From Salvator merianae (Eukaryota > Chordata > Lepidosauria > Squamata > Teiidae): a stretch of 64,000 nt of DNA. Under the pieces are notes generated by a model, which did no database searches, had not been told where the DNA came from, and worked only from the letters and a program-made list of their open reading frames with translations. Positions 35,690 to 47,570 of the stretch are shown here, piece after piece. The position numbers were made by a program, and so were the translations under genes. The stretch is from contig QVOM02000103.1 of NCBI GenBank assembly GCA_003586115.2, positions 2,666,001-2,730,000 on the forward strand, given 5' to 3'. Within the stretch, counting starts at the first letter, position 1. Each line of letters starts with the position of its first letter.

Positions 35690-36024
35690 AGGCACAGTGG
35701 CGCAGGTGGCTAAGGCACTGGTCTTTCAATAGGAGGATTGGAGTTCGAGGCCCTTGTCTGTCATGTAGAGGGGATGAGCGCCCTCTACTGGCCTCTAGCT
35801 CCAGTCAACCTAGCTGTTCGAAAGCAAGTAATTGCAAGTAGATAAATAGGGAGCATCACTTTGTGTGATGCGGAAGATAGATAGATGTAAGCCTTCGGGC
35901 GAAAAATAACCTTGTAAGCTGCTTTGAGTCAGCTTCGGCCGAGAAAAGCGGGGTATAAAAACCAAATTATTCTTCTTCTTCTTCTTCTTCTTCTTCTTCT
36001 TCTTCTTCTTCTTCTTCTTCTTCA
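35688..36024 (+). mobile_element. tRNA-derived SINE with (TTC)n tail
   Basis: Starts GGAGGCACAGTGGCGCAGGT. The A-box-like TGGCTAAGGCAC and the B box GGAGTTCGAGGCCC give an internal pol III promoter. The body is followed by TTGTAAGCTGCTTTGAGTC and AAAAGCGGGGTATAAAAACC, an L2-like LINE tail. From 35970 a pure CTT/TTC microsatellite of more than 50 bases forms the 3' end. It matches the minus copy at 25202-25496 along its whole length. It is not a tRNA gene: the lower half cannot fold as a tRNA and the copy is dispersed. Confidence 0.9.
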
Positions 36025-37457
36025 CCACTACTACCTTTGCTAAACAACAGTAACAACAACAACAACAAAAACTACTTTTGCTTGCTGGAACTTTGCTGAA
36101 AACACTTGACATCAATAAAGAAGAGCATGCCATGAGATAATCCATCACAACTGCTGGGAATTAGACTACTGACTGGTAGCTGCTTCCTTTTATCATTGGA
36201 TTCCTGGAGCTTTGGGTGAACTCTTCCTACCTTGTTCCTGAACTTAGCTGGGCATTGGCTTGTGATCTTGGGGTCTGAAAACTTGCTGCCTCCTCCACGC
36301 CTTTGCCTTCTGCTGAAACTGAAGAGAGAAGCCTTGCTTCTCAAGAAGACTGCATTCGTGCTGCTTTAAAGCTTTCCTTTTAGCTGAAGTCACCTGGGAA
36401 GAGGGATTCCTCTCTCTCCCTGCCTTTAGCTCCCAAGTACCCAAGGTTGCTGCAGACCCTAGGATCCTTATACGTTGTGCATGATGTCAGAGTGCTGTTC
36501 TGTCCTTTAGTTTTAATTGCCAGCTTAAAACCACATTAGAAATACTTTAGCTCGACCATCAAATACACAAACATGTATGGCTTCAATCCAGTGCCCCCTA
36601 CAAAGGAGCTAGCTGTTTCCTTTTCAGACCTATTAAGAGCTCATTCACCTTACTTACATGCTCAGGGCAAATTGTCTTTCTCAGATTAAAAGGGAAAGTT
36701 GCCCCTTGGTTTTGCTATAGCCAGTTTCCTTTCAATTTTAAGTTAATCAGAATACTTGAAGTTCATTTAGTCACATAAACCAAGGAACATCTTCAGTTTG
36801 TTTTGCTACAATTTAGATTGACAGTTTAACTAGTTTGTATTATTCTTTGTGTATGCTTATATTGCTGTGATGATACAAAACTCTATTGTTAACTATAGAA
36901 GCTTCAGAATAAAAGTGTCTTTATTCTTTTTTGCTTGGTTTTTAATAAAGATTGTCAGATTTGTATTATTCCTGTCTCAGAGCTCCATTCTTTGCCTATG
37001 CCTAAGAACACACACCACCCAATTGCAAACTGCCTAGAACAGCTTGCGAAAACAACCTTTTAGACCAGCTGGATAGCTGGAGAGTCAAACCACTTTATTT
37101 CTTTTACAGTATGATAGTGGGTTAAGGAGTCTGGTGTTTCAGAAGCTCTAGCATTCCAACTGGTACAAGGCAAAGCCAGCATGACCAATAATCAGGAATA
37201 ATGGAAGCAGAAGTGTGACAACATCTGAAGTGCTGCAGGGCTCCTATGTCTTAGGAGCCAAATGTTTATTATTGTTTTGCTGCTGCTACTACTACTGCAA
37301 CTGCTAAATCTGCTACTGTTCCAGTTATCACTTTTTTAACTGAGAAGAGGCAAAGAACTTCAGTGCAAGTGGAGATACCACATTTAACAGGAAGAATTCC
37401 TGTTAGCTCAAAAAAAGAAAAACTGGACTCTAAAGGTGGCAGGCTCACTATCTTAGG

Positions 37458-37868
37458 ATGTTTTCACATTTACCAGACTAGGAGCAGTCCAGCTGCCCTG
37501 AAGCTTGTGTGATCTTTGGAGGTTACTGCAAGGGTTCCTGATCTCAGAGCCCCCAGAGAAACCATTTCAGTAGTGCAATTTGGGTGCATCACCAAAATGA
37601 ATCCTGCCGCTAAATTGAAACAGGAGGGTGTGCATCCCTGGGTTGTTTACTCAGGAGGAGGATGGCAGTAGACCTTTTAAAAAGGTCTACTGCTGTTGCA
37701 GTCTAGGTGGCCAGTCTGGGCCACCTAGACCATGATACGATCTGCCCAATGTGGATGGAGCAGTCTAGTGGGGTGTGTGTGTCCTCCTGTTCCTTCCCAG
37801 TAAGAGGTCCAAAAGGGGTCTAGGCCTCAGATTGTACTGGTTTACAGGTAAGTGTGGAAAGACCTTTA
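37458..37868 (+). mobile_element. TIR-A-like DNA transposon with two inner hairpins
   Basis: Left end GGATGTTTTCACATTTACC and right end GGTAAGTGTGGAAAGACC are imperfect inverted copies. The core AAACCATTTCAGTAGTGC and CAATTTGGGTGCATCACC match the family. Two strong stems follow each other: GCAGTAGACCTTTT with AAAAGGTCTACTGC (37665-37693), and GTCTAGGTGGCC with GGCCACCTAGAC (37701-37730). No coding capacity. Confidence 0.6.
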
Positions 37869-37959
37869 GAGATTCTTGCTGTTTTGCTATCATTTTGAGG
37901 CTCAGGCTATTGTGGTTGCTGTCAGTACATCAATTTTGGTTAAAGCACCATCTTTGGCC

Positions 37960-38720
37960 ATCCTAGGATATGGACAGCTTGATTGCTGTAACACTTCCAA
38001 ACATAATCTCTTAGCATTGACAATCCAAATCCATTTTGTATGGAGCTGACCTTGAAAATGTTCAAGAAATTGTTGATGGAAGATGTGCCTTCATTTACTC
38101 AGTGCTCCATGTGATGCTCAAGCAGCTGTAGAATCTAGTATACTTAATGTTGCCGGTAGAATGACACAGTATACAGTATTAGCTTTTGACTGTCGCCTGG
38201 CCTTTACGTGTCGCCTTGGAAATAACAGGGAAGACAGAATGACAGTTTTGCATCTCCCCAACATTCTCATGTCTTTGATGTTGCACATCTGTTAGTACTG
38301 CATCAAATTACACAACTATCTCTGCATATGCCAAAGGAATATAACTGAGGCCTGACAGAACAACACTATTATAATACTCTAGCACATAGGCACTGCCAGT
38401 GTGATTCTTTCAGAACCAGGACTCTAGAACCTCAGCCATGAAGGATTTGCATTGGCTGCCTGTGTGTTACTAAATTAGATTGGAAAAACTGTATTTTCAT
38501 TGGTATGTAAGGCCCTGAGGACCTTGGAGCTTAGTTTCATTAAGAGCACCTCCTCTCATATTAACATGCCTAAGAGCTGAGAAGTTTTAGATGAAGTCTT
38601 CTTAATTGTTCTGCTATCAAATGGCATTGATTATGTTCTGAGATTAAAGGCCATCCATTTGAAAGCAAAGCTTCCAGCTAGATCTTCACCCTGCCCCTCC
38701 TTGCCACAAGAATTAGCTGA
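37960..38720 (+). mobile_element. Old LINE relic (L2/Rex-like ORF2 end)
   Basis: Blocks typical of the ORF2 end of L2-like LINEs appear in order: GCTTGATTGCTGTAAC (a worn LDYCN), TTGCATTGGCTGCCTGTG (LHWLPV), TGTAAGGCCCTGAGGACC (YKAL..L) and TTAAGAGCACCTCCTCTCA. Many frameshifts and stops; inactive and old. The boundaries are approximate. Confidence 0.5.
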
Positions 38721-41700
38721 TGAGCTCTTCGCAAGGATTCCCCATCCCAAGTTTCTATGTTGTTCACTGCCTTAGGATGACTTATTAGTAAAGGACATAC
38801 TATAAATAGTTTTTTATAGATAAAGCATGTGTTAATGTGTGTAGCTTCAGTTTTAGGAATTTCCAAGGATATTCTATGATCATACTAACTGTCAACTTTC
38901 AGATCTTTGGTCCCTGTTGCTACTGTGCCCAAAAAGAAACTCATGGTCTCCTTTCACACTGAGTGATGCTGAACGATTGATAGTGCTTTTAAAAGGCTAT
39001 CAGAGAATGGGCAATCTTCACTTTTGTCCATAAATGTAATGTCGTAATGCAAGGAATGCGGCTCTGCCATTCCTCTTAATGCTGTGTTGCTTCATCAAGT
39101 GCTACAAGCCTCTTGTCACTATAAGAGTCCAGGGAGCAACTGTAAAACTCTTTGGGTTCCAGTGAAATTATTTAATAAACCATATGAGAAAAGTGAGACA
39201 CTGTACAGAAGGAATAATGTTATTCTTTGTTAAGTGAGGACTTGTTTGCTGCTCTCTGTATCCTTTTATAGGTTTTGCAGTTTTCTCCAGTACAGTAGGT
39301 ATACCAGGCCTGCAGAATTCCTGTCCCTCTCCTGCAATATATTAGGGTGTTCAAAGTACATAGTGATTCTCTCTCTCTTCAGTTTGGCAATTGCAAGAAC
39401 CTATTTTTGTGATTGTATTTTATCTCATTTATGCAGTGTTTATGTACACAAATAAGGAATGCTTGAGCAAGGAATGTGCAAACAGACACACATCAGTTAT
39501 GACTAACAGTTAATGAATCCGGGAACCATTTAACCAAAATTGTTATGAGACGAATGATGGAATTGTTTTAGGGAAGAAATAATTTTTTTTAGTCTGCTTT
39601 TGCATTAGACCATCTCAATGCATTTACCCAAAACTTAAACTTGTACTTACGTATTTTATGGACAAATACAGATTTTACTAGGGATGCACATCAAACATGT
39701 TCGTATGCTGAAAGAGGGCTGGAGGTGACTATTGAAGGACATTACAGATAGCCGTCATCTTCCTTTATTGTTCTCCTCAGTCTCCTGGCTTCCTCTCCCA
39801 GACCAGGTGAGCAGATCGCACAGGAGTCACAATGACATAATCACACAGTTCATTGTTCCTGGACCTTCCTTTAGCCCTTGATGAGTTTCATTTTGTGTAC
39901 AAGACAAGACACAAACAAAACCAAAAAACATGCTCGACAGGCTTGGCAGAGGCCGCAGGTGTTTTTTGTTTTTGGTTTTTTGCAGTCTGAGAGCAATTTG
40001 CAACAAGTACAATGCCTTGCTACTTTGATCTATACATTGTTGCAGACATTGTAAGGCTGGACATAGCCAGGAAGAAAATAAGATGTTTCTTAATTATTAT
40101 TTTTTTGAACTGGCTAATCAGTGCTACTCTTAGTGAGTTTTTTGTAAAAGTAGGGAAGAGGCCCCACAGGTAAACAAGCATGATGCTTCATGAGCAAGGT
40201 CTTGGTGTGACTGGGCTCCCTTCCTCTTCTCAGCTTTATTCTATGGGGGAAGACAGATGGCAGAAGAGGCAGGAGAAGCAGTTGTGAAAGTGTGTGTGAT
40301 GTGTGTGTGTGTATACATGTATGCATGTGGGGGAGATAAACACTCTCTCATAGCCTTTTCACTAATGCAGTGTTGCACACCACTGCATTTCTGTTCTGCA
40401 AGCAAGAAGGCGGAAGTCAGCAAATTACAAATGCTGATCTTGGTGGCAGGGGAATGAAACAACGTTTGGGTGTGTGTTTTTGCATGTGAACCACCACATT
40501 ACAAATGCTGAATAAAGTTAAAGCATCACAGGTAAGGAGCATCTATACAGGCAGTGAAATCTGAACAGTCCAAAAGAAATCTGGAGAGTCTAAAATCACC
40601 CCTATGTCTATCTGCACTTATTGATGCCGCAGAGTGAGTCTACAGGCTTTCTAACAATTTAGGGTGGGATTTCATACTCTTATCTTCCCTTCCTTCCCTC
40701 CTTTGGCACTTGAAGGAGTGAGGGGCAAGGAAAGAAATGGAACACAGATGATTACTGAGAGGAAGCTGCACAGAGAAAATTGGGATGATATATGGGAATA
40801 GACTGGGGTAGCATTATCAGCTTTAGAACAAAAGTACTAGCTGTTGGCTTGTAGCTTGGGTATTTAGTGTGCAGTGCACCAATAACTGCTTTTGTGAATG
40901 TTACTGAAATGGATCTAGCCTTGCTTCTAGTTTAAAGCAGACACTCAGTAATCTGTGTAGGTGAGCCCTTAGGCCGACAGTCTATTAACAACTCTACACT
41001 GGATACACAATTAAACAGTTCCTAAATTGAATTTGCCCATTCATTTTGGTGAAGGTAATTTATTATAATTACAGTGGATTTTACGGAGTGTAAGAATCGA
41101 ATAAGATTGTATTGATTAGCCACTTGCTCGTAACATAGAAATGCAACAGCAATAACAAACATATCTGTAAACAGTAAAAATAAGCAATAAGAAAATCAAA
41201 TCAATAAAATACATTAGAGTTTCAATAAAATTTCCAAACATGTCTCAAACAGGTGCTCAGACCTAATCACGAGTCCTCTTCTCTGTTGCAGGATACCCTT
41301 ATTTTTTCTAAATATAAATTCCTAATTTGAGATGTCTGATGTTACAGAATTATTGGTTCCCTAAAGTAAGTAAAATGATTTAATGTGAATATCCCAGCAC
41401 TTAGTTCAGTTTAGGAAAGGTTCTAAGTAGACATATCAGTTGTGATAGTCAAACAGGTTATGACATAAGTCCTTGGAACCTGGAGATCCGTTGATGCATA
41501 AACTTCCAAAATAAGGGCCTTAGTAGAATCTCTCGCTATTAATCATGGAACCAAATAATTCAAAACAGGTTCAAGTAAAAGCTCTCCTTAATCTATAGGG
41601 CATATGAAAAGACAGATGTGAAATACAGTTTTGTAATGAGCCAACCATTTCAATGATTTAGAGCTGTTCACACCTGTGATATCATTATTTATTGCCATAT

Positions 41701-42618
41701 CTGTAGCAACCCCACCATAGCTACACTATATCCCTCTTAAAACATTTGATACCATATTTTGGGAAAACCCACCTCTGATGGTAAATAGCACTATCATTTA
41801 CCTTGTAACCATTGCCATTCTGTACATGTGCAGTGGCTGAAAAAGACACCCACACGTGTGCAGTGGTAGCATCACACACATCCAGGTATTTTGCACTGGC
41901 AAAATACCCAGATGTGCATGTCAGCAAAAAGCACACAGACAGCAGAGTCTAGCCAACAGGTAATCACTCCAGAGGGGTTTTTCTCTGGAATATCACTTCT
42001 TAGTGATATATTCAGCTAGTGTCTGGAACTGGCCGAAGTGTGACAAATGCACAAAAATAGAAGAAATCAGAAAAGGGGCAAATACTGCTCTACTCAACTC
42101 CACTCTAATGGCACAATCTGGTGTGGATTTGTCTACACCCAATAGCCATCTAAATAAGGGGGTTTGGGCTTGGTTTAATAAATGTATATTTCCTAATCCC
42201 TAAATTCAGCCCTAAATTAACATAGGATTATTTTTTGCTCTATGAGCTTTTAGGATAAGAATTAGTGATCCAGGATACCTATCACTAAAAGGTAGAGAAT
42301 TCATGGCCATGCTGGCTCCCAGGAATACCTCCTAATTTATGTTGACCAAGATCCCAACTCAGCAGACATGAAACATAATCTGTTCAATAATTTTTCCATC
42401 TAAATACCAGATATGTCTATTCCTACTCTTTCTAAAAGCTATCATCTTTAACTTGGTCCTACTTATGGACAGAGAGTTATTCTTGCAATAAATGCTACAT
42501 TTAGATGGTAGCCTTCACAGAACTGTATGAATTGGAGGCTTCAGACCAAACCATTGGCACAGAGTAAGACATTTAAATGTCTGTTTAGGATTTTTGGCAT
42601 GTGAATTTCTAGAGATTA
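38721..42618. other. Intronic stretch without recognised elements
   Basis: AT-rich intron. It includes short TG-rich runs near 40290-40315 but no element, RNA gene or exon that I can support. Small open frames here have no family likeness. Confidence 0.45.
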
Positions 42619-43144
42619 TAGAGTATGAGATCCTTTTCACAGTCTGGATCACTGTCATCTGTACACTAGTGTGGAAAGCAGAGGCCCAGCCCCTGCCATG
42701 CTTTGAACTGGACAAAGCATGGACTGGACTAGAGAACTGAAAATGGTACCCTTGCCCAGTATTGTTGTAAACCATAATGTTGAGATCTACAACCAGACCA
42801 GAGATGGTATACAGGGTTACAGAGATGTGCAGAGAGCACACCTTGTGGTCTAGTGTGCTGCAGGGGATCCTTTTCAGCAGCCCTCCGAGAAGTGCTGCCA
42901 GTAGTGGGTCTACTCCAAACTGGCTAGGCTGGAAATTCTGAATGCCAGGAATGAAAATTTCCAGCCTTTGGATCCTCAACTCTTCCTCTGAGGGCTTGGA
43001 GGCAGTAGTGAGGGCTGGGGCAGAACCGGCTGTCCAAAGGCGAACTGCCCTACCTTCTTTCATCAGCAACTCACCCCAGCTTGGGAAGAGTTGCTTGTTC
43101 TGGGACAGGGTGGCCCACACTGCAAGTAAGAGCAGAAAGGGCCT
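42619..43144 (+). mobile_element. TIR-A-like DNA transposon copy
   Basis: Left end GAGATCCTTTTCACAGTC and right end GAGCAGAAAGGGCCTAG are loose inverted copies. The core GGGGATCCTTTTCAGCAGCC corresponds to GGGACCCATTTCAGCAGTGC of the other copies. A 201-codon open frame on the minus strand across this element shows no domain and is treated as chance. Confidence 0.45.
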
Positions 43145-43847
43145 AGAAGAAACCTACTAATCAAAGGAAACCTATCTAAAATTTGACCTGTGAGGAGCTT
43201 TAGAAGTTGTTAACATGGTTGGTGATAACCATTTAATGGGCCACATGTTAGTTACTTCTCCTGGAGAAGAGTAGTAGTAGAAGCAGAGGAAATTAAGGAA
43301 GGATATGTGATTATTTCAATAATATATGCACAGATTTAAGCTGAAATTTACTTAAAATTGCTGAATAGCATGACTCAGAGCAACTTCCTTTTGAGTAAAT
43401 GTGTTGTGCTGTTAATTGTACTGAAGTACAAGATCATGCATTCTGGATAGGAGCATGGTGCATATTTTTGAGCATAACTTTTTAACTCTTATACATGCAA
43501 TTGGATTTTTGATTTATGCATTATGTAGTAAAATGTTCCTCACTTTAAATTTCAGAGATTTAGCTAGTTCCATGTTTATCTAAAAGTAAGTGTTATGAGC
43601 TCATTTTTAAAAAGAAAGAATAAAAATCGATATTTCTTTTACATAGATTGGGACACACCTACGCTGCCAGCTTACAATAGCTTTATAAGCATGTGATAAT
43701 ATCTGTGCAGTTCATTGCTCATTTCTATTTTAGTCCCCAGCTGAGGAAGGCATGAGGATGACAAGTCAATGAGGAAGGAAATATAGCAAAACACAAGAAT
43801 GTAGAGAGGAAGAAACAGTCTTGGAGAAATGATAGCTCTCTTTGTAA

Positions 43848-43965
43848 TAGTAATAGCATTTGGCATTTATAAGGTACATTTAACGTGTTCAGTATTCTTC
43901 ACATAACCTTCATACTAATCCTTACAACAGCCTTATTGATTTGATCTTTGAAATGGTGAAGACTA
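43848..43965 (+). repeat. Possible MIR/L2-type relic
   Basis: TTGGCATTTATAAGGTACAT, GTTCAGTATTCTTCACATAA, ACTAATCCTTACAACAGCC in this order resemble the conserved 3' part of L2/MIR-like repeats (ACTTTACA..TAATCCTCACAACAACCC). Heavily diverged, so tentative. Confidence 0.35.
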
Positions 43966-44154
43966 AAAAGAATGGTGGCTTCCTGAAACAATGTATTGTC
44001 AACTTGCAAGCAGATTTCCAGTAAAACAATTAGAATTACTTACACAGGAATGGTGTGAAATAAACACAATGTAACCTAAGTTACTGAGTTTGAATTGGAC
44101 ATTCTTAACCATCCTATCCCCTTTGCTACATTCCAAATAAAGTTAAGGTACCTA

Positions 44155-44410
44155 CAGTCGTTTCCACACTGGGCAGTAGACTGAATCATGGTCTGGTCCA
44201 TATATCTGCACACTACTGTAGAATAACAGAGCCCCTTCCCCCTCCCAGTACATTTTGTGGACACAGGATGAAGCTTAAACCAGACTAGTGCACCCAAAAT
44301 GGCATTCTGGTCCCGTCTACCAGCATACCAGGGGATGCTGAACTGGACAGCATTCCTCTGTGGTCCAGCATACCACATGGGACCCATTTCAGTGGAGCAA
44401 CAAGAGATTT
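44155..44410 (+). mobile_element. TIR-A core fragment
   Basis: CACCCAAAATGGCATTCTGG, CCAGCATACCACATGGGACC and CATTTCAGTGGAGCAAC match the order in the copy at 4310-4385. The right half is missing, so it is a truncated copy. Confidence 0.5.
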
Positions 44411-44884
44411 TGAATTTTGATTCTATTTCTGGACATTTATATCCCTCTTATTTTTATATTATCTTCCGTTTTAATGTGTCCAAATCATTAATGCATTAAT
44501 TGAAAAGTATCTAATTGAGTTCGAAATCGGTCCACAAATATTAGCTCTTCTTAGCTATTGCTTACCCAATTCATCTTTTTAATGTTTTCTTTATTTGATC
44601 TGGTTCTTTCTCAGTACCACTATCTATTTTTTTGATTAGATATTTCTATAGGGATTGGATTAGATTGCCATTATTGATTTCTGTCTCTGGGCTTATGCTA
44701 TTTTAGGACCAGATGATGAGCAATATCAAAAAGTCAAGTCATATCATCTGATTTTTTCACTTTGCTAAGTGATTTAATATTTCTACATTCTTGAATTTCT
44801 TGAATGTAATGAGTTTTAGCTGAAACTCTTATGGAATGAAGCAGAGTTTAATTGTATCTATCTATGAACTAAGGGTGAACTATT

Positions 44885-45175
44885 ATGGTCCCAGATGAGT
44901 GGAAAAGAACAGGTAGGATATGTATCCTTTTTAAAAGGAAAAAGAAAATTCAGAGATGTACAAACCTATTAGCCTGACCTAACTGAGGAAGTACTCAATC
45001 ATTTATTAAAACAATTAAATTGTAAGTAACTGAAAAGAGAAATGGGCAATTACTAGCAGGGTACAAAAGGAGGGTCAAGCCAAACACACCAGAGAAAAGA
45101 ATTACATTAACCGTTCTAAATAAAATATTGGAGAAGAAAAAGGAATGTTAAAACCTAAAGCCTGTATAGAAGTTA
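44885..45175 (+). mobile_element. CR1-like LINE reverse transcriptase relic
   Basis: CCAGATGAGTGGAAAAGAAC, then TCCTTTTTAAAAGGAAAAAG and ATGTACAAACCTATTAGCC translate piecewise, with a frameshift, as PDEWK, LFKR/KKK and MYKPISL. These correspond to the PDDWK, PIFKKG and NYRPISLT blocks at the start of the CR1-like reverse transcriptase. Stops and frameshifts make it inactive. Confidence 0.6.
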
Positions 45176-45235
45176 TGTGACTGAATTTATTCATTTTCCA
45201 ATTAAATAAAATCACAAGTCATTACCAGTAAGCAA

Positions 45236-45323
45236 AAGGGTCTAGTAGCACCTTAGAAACTTATAGAGAGAAAGAAGTTGGTAGTATGAGCTTTCATAGG
45301 CTAAACCTACTTCATCAGTTCTT
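45236..45323 (+). repeat. Single arm of the 47.6-kb palindromic repeat
   Basis: GGTCTAGTAGCACCTTAGAA, AGAAGTTGGTAGTATGAGC and CTACTTCATCAG match the left arm of the palindrome at 47571-47733. Only one arm is present, so it is a truncated copy or solo arm. Confidence 0.65.
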
Positions 45324-45339
45324 AATGGTAAAATAGATG

Positions 45340-45607
45340 TGCCCACTAAAATGGCATAGTTGCACCACTGGAGCATACTGAGCTGTCTCTCCCTTTAAAG
45401 CCTGGAATTATCCTGCCACTGTATTCGGATTGCCACACATATCTGTGGTAATCCCACCAAAACCCCGGGATATAGGGGTGCCATCCTGGCATATTGCTGT
45501 TCTGGGAAAAAGAATTCCCAACCTGGGCTTTCCCAAAATATCCGTATGACTTAACGTGCCTGGATGCTTGCTCCCAGGATCCGTCTGCCTGAAAATGCCC
45601 ATTGCAT
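45340..45607 (-). mobile_element. Possible TIR-A core copy, minus strand
   Basis: The reverse complement of CACTAAAATGGCATAGTTGC ACCACTGG gives CCAGTGGTGCAACTATGCC ATTTTAGTG, following the TIR-A core order CAGTAGTGCAA..AAAATG. The rest is diverged and the borders are unclear. It is adjacent to the dispersed repeat at 45608. Confidence 0.3.
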
Positions 45608-45860
45608 GTGGGAGTAAGCAGAACTGGACCAAAAATGCCCATTGTGCAAGCGCGGAGTGTTAGTGCACTTCTGGTATTTTGTGTCCTCAAATTACTTGGA
45701 AGATTGCACCATGCCTTCATGGGAGCAAGGGCCAGATGAGGTAAGGGCTTAGGTCTGCCCTGTGTTGTTGCCCTGCCACCTGGAAGCGATAGCGAGAGGC
45801 ATTTGCAGGATCAAAACAAGATCCTGCATTTTCTTCTTGCCTTCTGGAGGCAGCCAAATG
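45608..45860 (+). repeat. Dispersed repeat, copy 2 of a pair
   Basis: Aligns with 32018-32265: ACCAAAAATGCCCAT, AGGTAAGGGCTTAGG, GCCCTGTG, CCTGCCACCTGGAAG, GGATCAAAACAAGATCC (the same dyad) and TCTGGAGGCAGCCA. A run of 25 A (45901-45925) follows after 40 bases and could be a worn tail or an independent A tract. Confidence 0.6.
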
Positions 45861-45900
45861 GACTGCAGAGCTATTTTTTTCCTCTCCTCTGTGGTCCTTT

Positions 45901-45925
45901 AAAAAAAAAAAAAAAAAAAAAAAAA
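45901..45925. repeat. A25 homopolymer
   Basis: Runs of T precede it on the other strand sense nowhere near; it stands alone after CTGTGGTCCTTT. It could mark the end of a retroposed element, but no matching target duplication was found. Confidence 0.8.
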
Positions 45926-46289
45926 TCTTATTCATTTAAGAAATCTTCCTGAACAACAGGGGCACTATTTTAAAGGACAGGAGGAAGCTCTCACCCTCTA
46001 CCATAGCTTTCTATGCTTCTGTGTTCTTTAGACAATAGGGATAAGTTCCTGATTGTAGCTTTCCTATGCTGATCTATAGCATTGCTTTAGATTAAAATAA
46101 TAACAATAACAAGTGGCAACACTTCTGGTTCTTATTATATCCTTTTTTCTGCTTGAGCTTGGACCTTCACCCTTCCATCTTTCTCACCTGTTGAATTGCA
46201 GGCTGCAGAATGGGAAAGGGATACAGTGATTTTGGTGCCAATAATGTCTGAACAGTTTTATATTAAGTTTATGGTGCTGATTATGAATA

Positions 46290-46590
46290 TGACTTCAGTT
46301 TTGCCAGATTGGCTCTAGTTTCTGAGATATTCAATAGTTAATTAATTAATTAATGCAACACGTTTGAAAAGCATTCAGACCTGCCAGCATTGTAGGCCTA
46401 CAAATTGCAATACAAAATAATTATATGGGATATTTCTTTACCTAAGACACAGTTAAAGAGTCAAAAGACAGACCAAAAGCTATTGCATTTGTTATCACAC
46501 ACAAGTCGCATTGGGGAAATGCATTATTTTCATGGATGTCCATTATCTCAAAAACTAGAACCAATTCAGCAAAAGTAATGCGATTTTTTT
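46290..46590. repeat. Imperfect inverted repeat pair
   Basis: TTTTGCCAGATTGGCTCTAG TTTCTGAGATA (about 46300-46332) pairs with TATCTCAAAAACTAGAACC AATTCAGCAAAAG (about 46545-46580), roughly 85 percent over 34 bases. Between them lies an (ATTA)n run near 46340. It may be a foldback element of about 300 bp, class unknown. Confidence 0.5.
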
Positions 46591-47570
46591 AATTGAGCAC
46601 CCTCAAAATACCCAAATCTATTCAAAAAACCTTAGCACCTGAAAAAAAAAATTGTAGACCTGTGTAATGTTCAAGAGGTACTGACAAGAATTACTTAAAG
46701 GAGTTGGCCAATTCTTTTCCACTGTAGAAATATAAAAATCTCAAGTGGCTGAAGATCTTATATTCCACAGGGAGAGGATTTCTGCGGTAGGACCCCTGGA
46801 GTCACTGAAAGGAAAACAGAGTTGGACAATGCAGGAGAGGATGCATATTTCTGCTGCTTTAACCAGAGGCTTCTAGTATCCACCCCATTTATTGATTTTG
46901 AGCTTGTGGTATCCAAAACTGCTTAAGTAGAAACTGTAAATTTGCATGCTGTTTACAAGTCATGTATGAAAGTCTCTAGGTACACTGTTTGGAAACAGTA
47001 TAACAATTTCCTTAGTGTGTGCTCCTCGCATCTCTTGCTTTCCTTGTGTTTGACCACTGCGGCTGTGAACAAAATGACTTTTACTCCATTGCCTTTCCCT
47101 TATCAAAATTGCTAGTGCCGAGCTCCTGACCGTGGTTCATTGGGGTAATGGGACTTTTTCTCGCACTATCATACTGATAGGATTAACAGGCCTGCAGTAT
47201 AATTTGCATAGGAAAGAAGACCCGATTTTCCTTCTATGTGAGTTGCACATCTTAGTCCATCTATCTCAGCACCACAGAAAGAGATAAAGGATTAAAGTCC
47301 CTTAGGCATGGTCTGAATGAGGCCTTGAGTGTGGCAAATAAGGAATGATATGCTATATTCGGTCTGATGTAGCAGCTGGTTGCTGAAGAGCAGAATGCAG
47401 TAGTATGTTTATAGGTATGCATGGTCCCATGTTCACATCTACAAACATCTCATATAGACCTGGTTTTGGTTTTTCACATAACCTATCCGTTACTGTGCTT
47501 GCAAGCAAATGTGCTGAAAGCATCTTTATACTGGTCTTGAAAAAATCTTAACTCAGATATGTATTGCAGT

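Noticed and set aside
35700..35760. A tRNA gene
   Set aside because: A and B boxes are present, but the sequence continues into a SINE body with a LINE tail and a second dispersed copy exists at 25.2 kb. It is a tRNA-derived SINE.
42515..43120. A 201-codon open frame on the minus strand
   Set aside because: It lies over a TIR-A transposon copy, shows no domain, signal or biased composition, and has no splice or promoter support.
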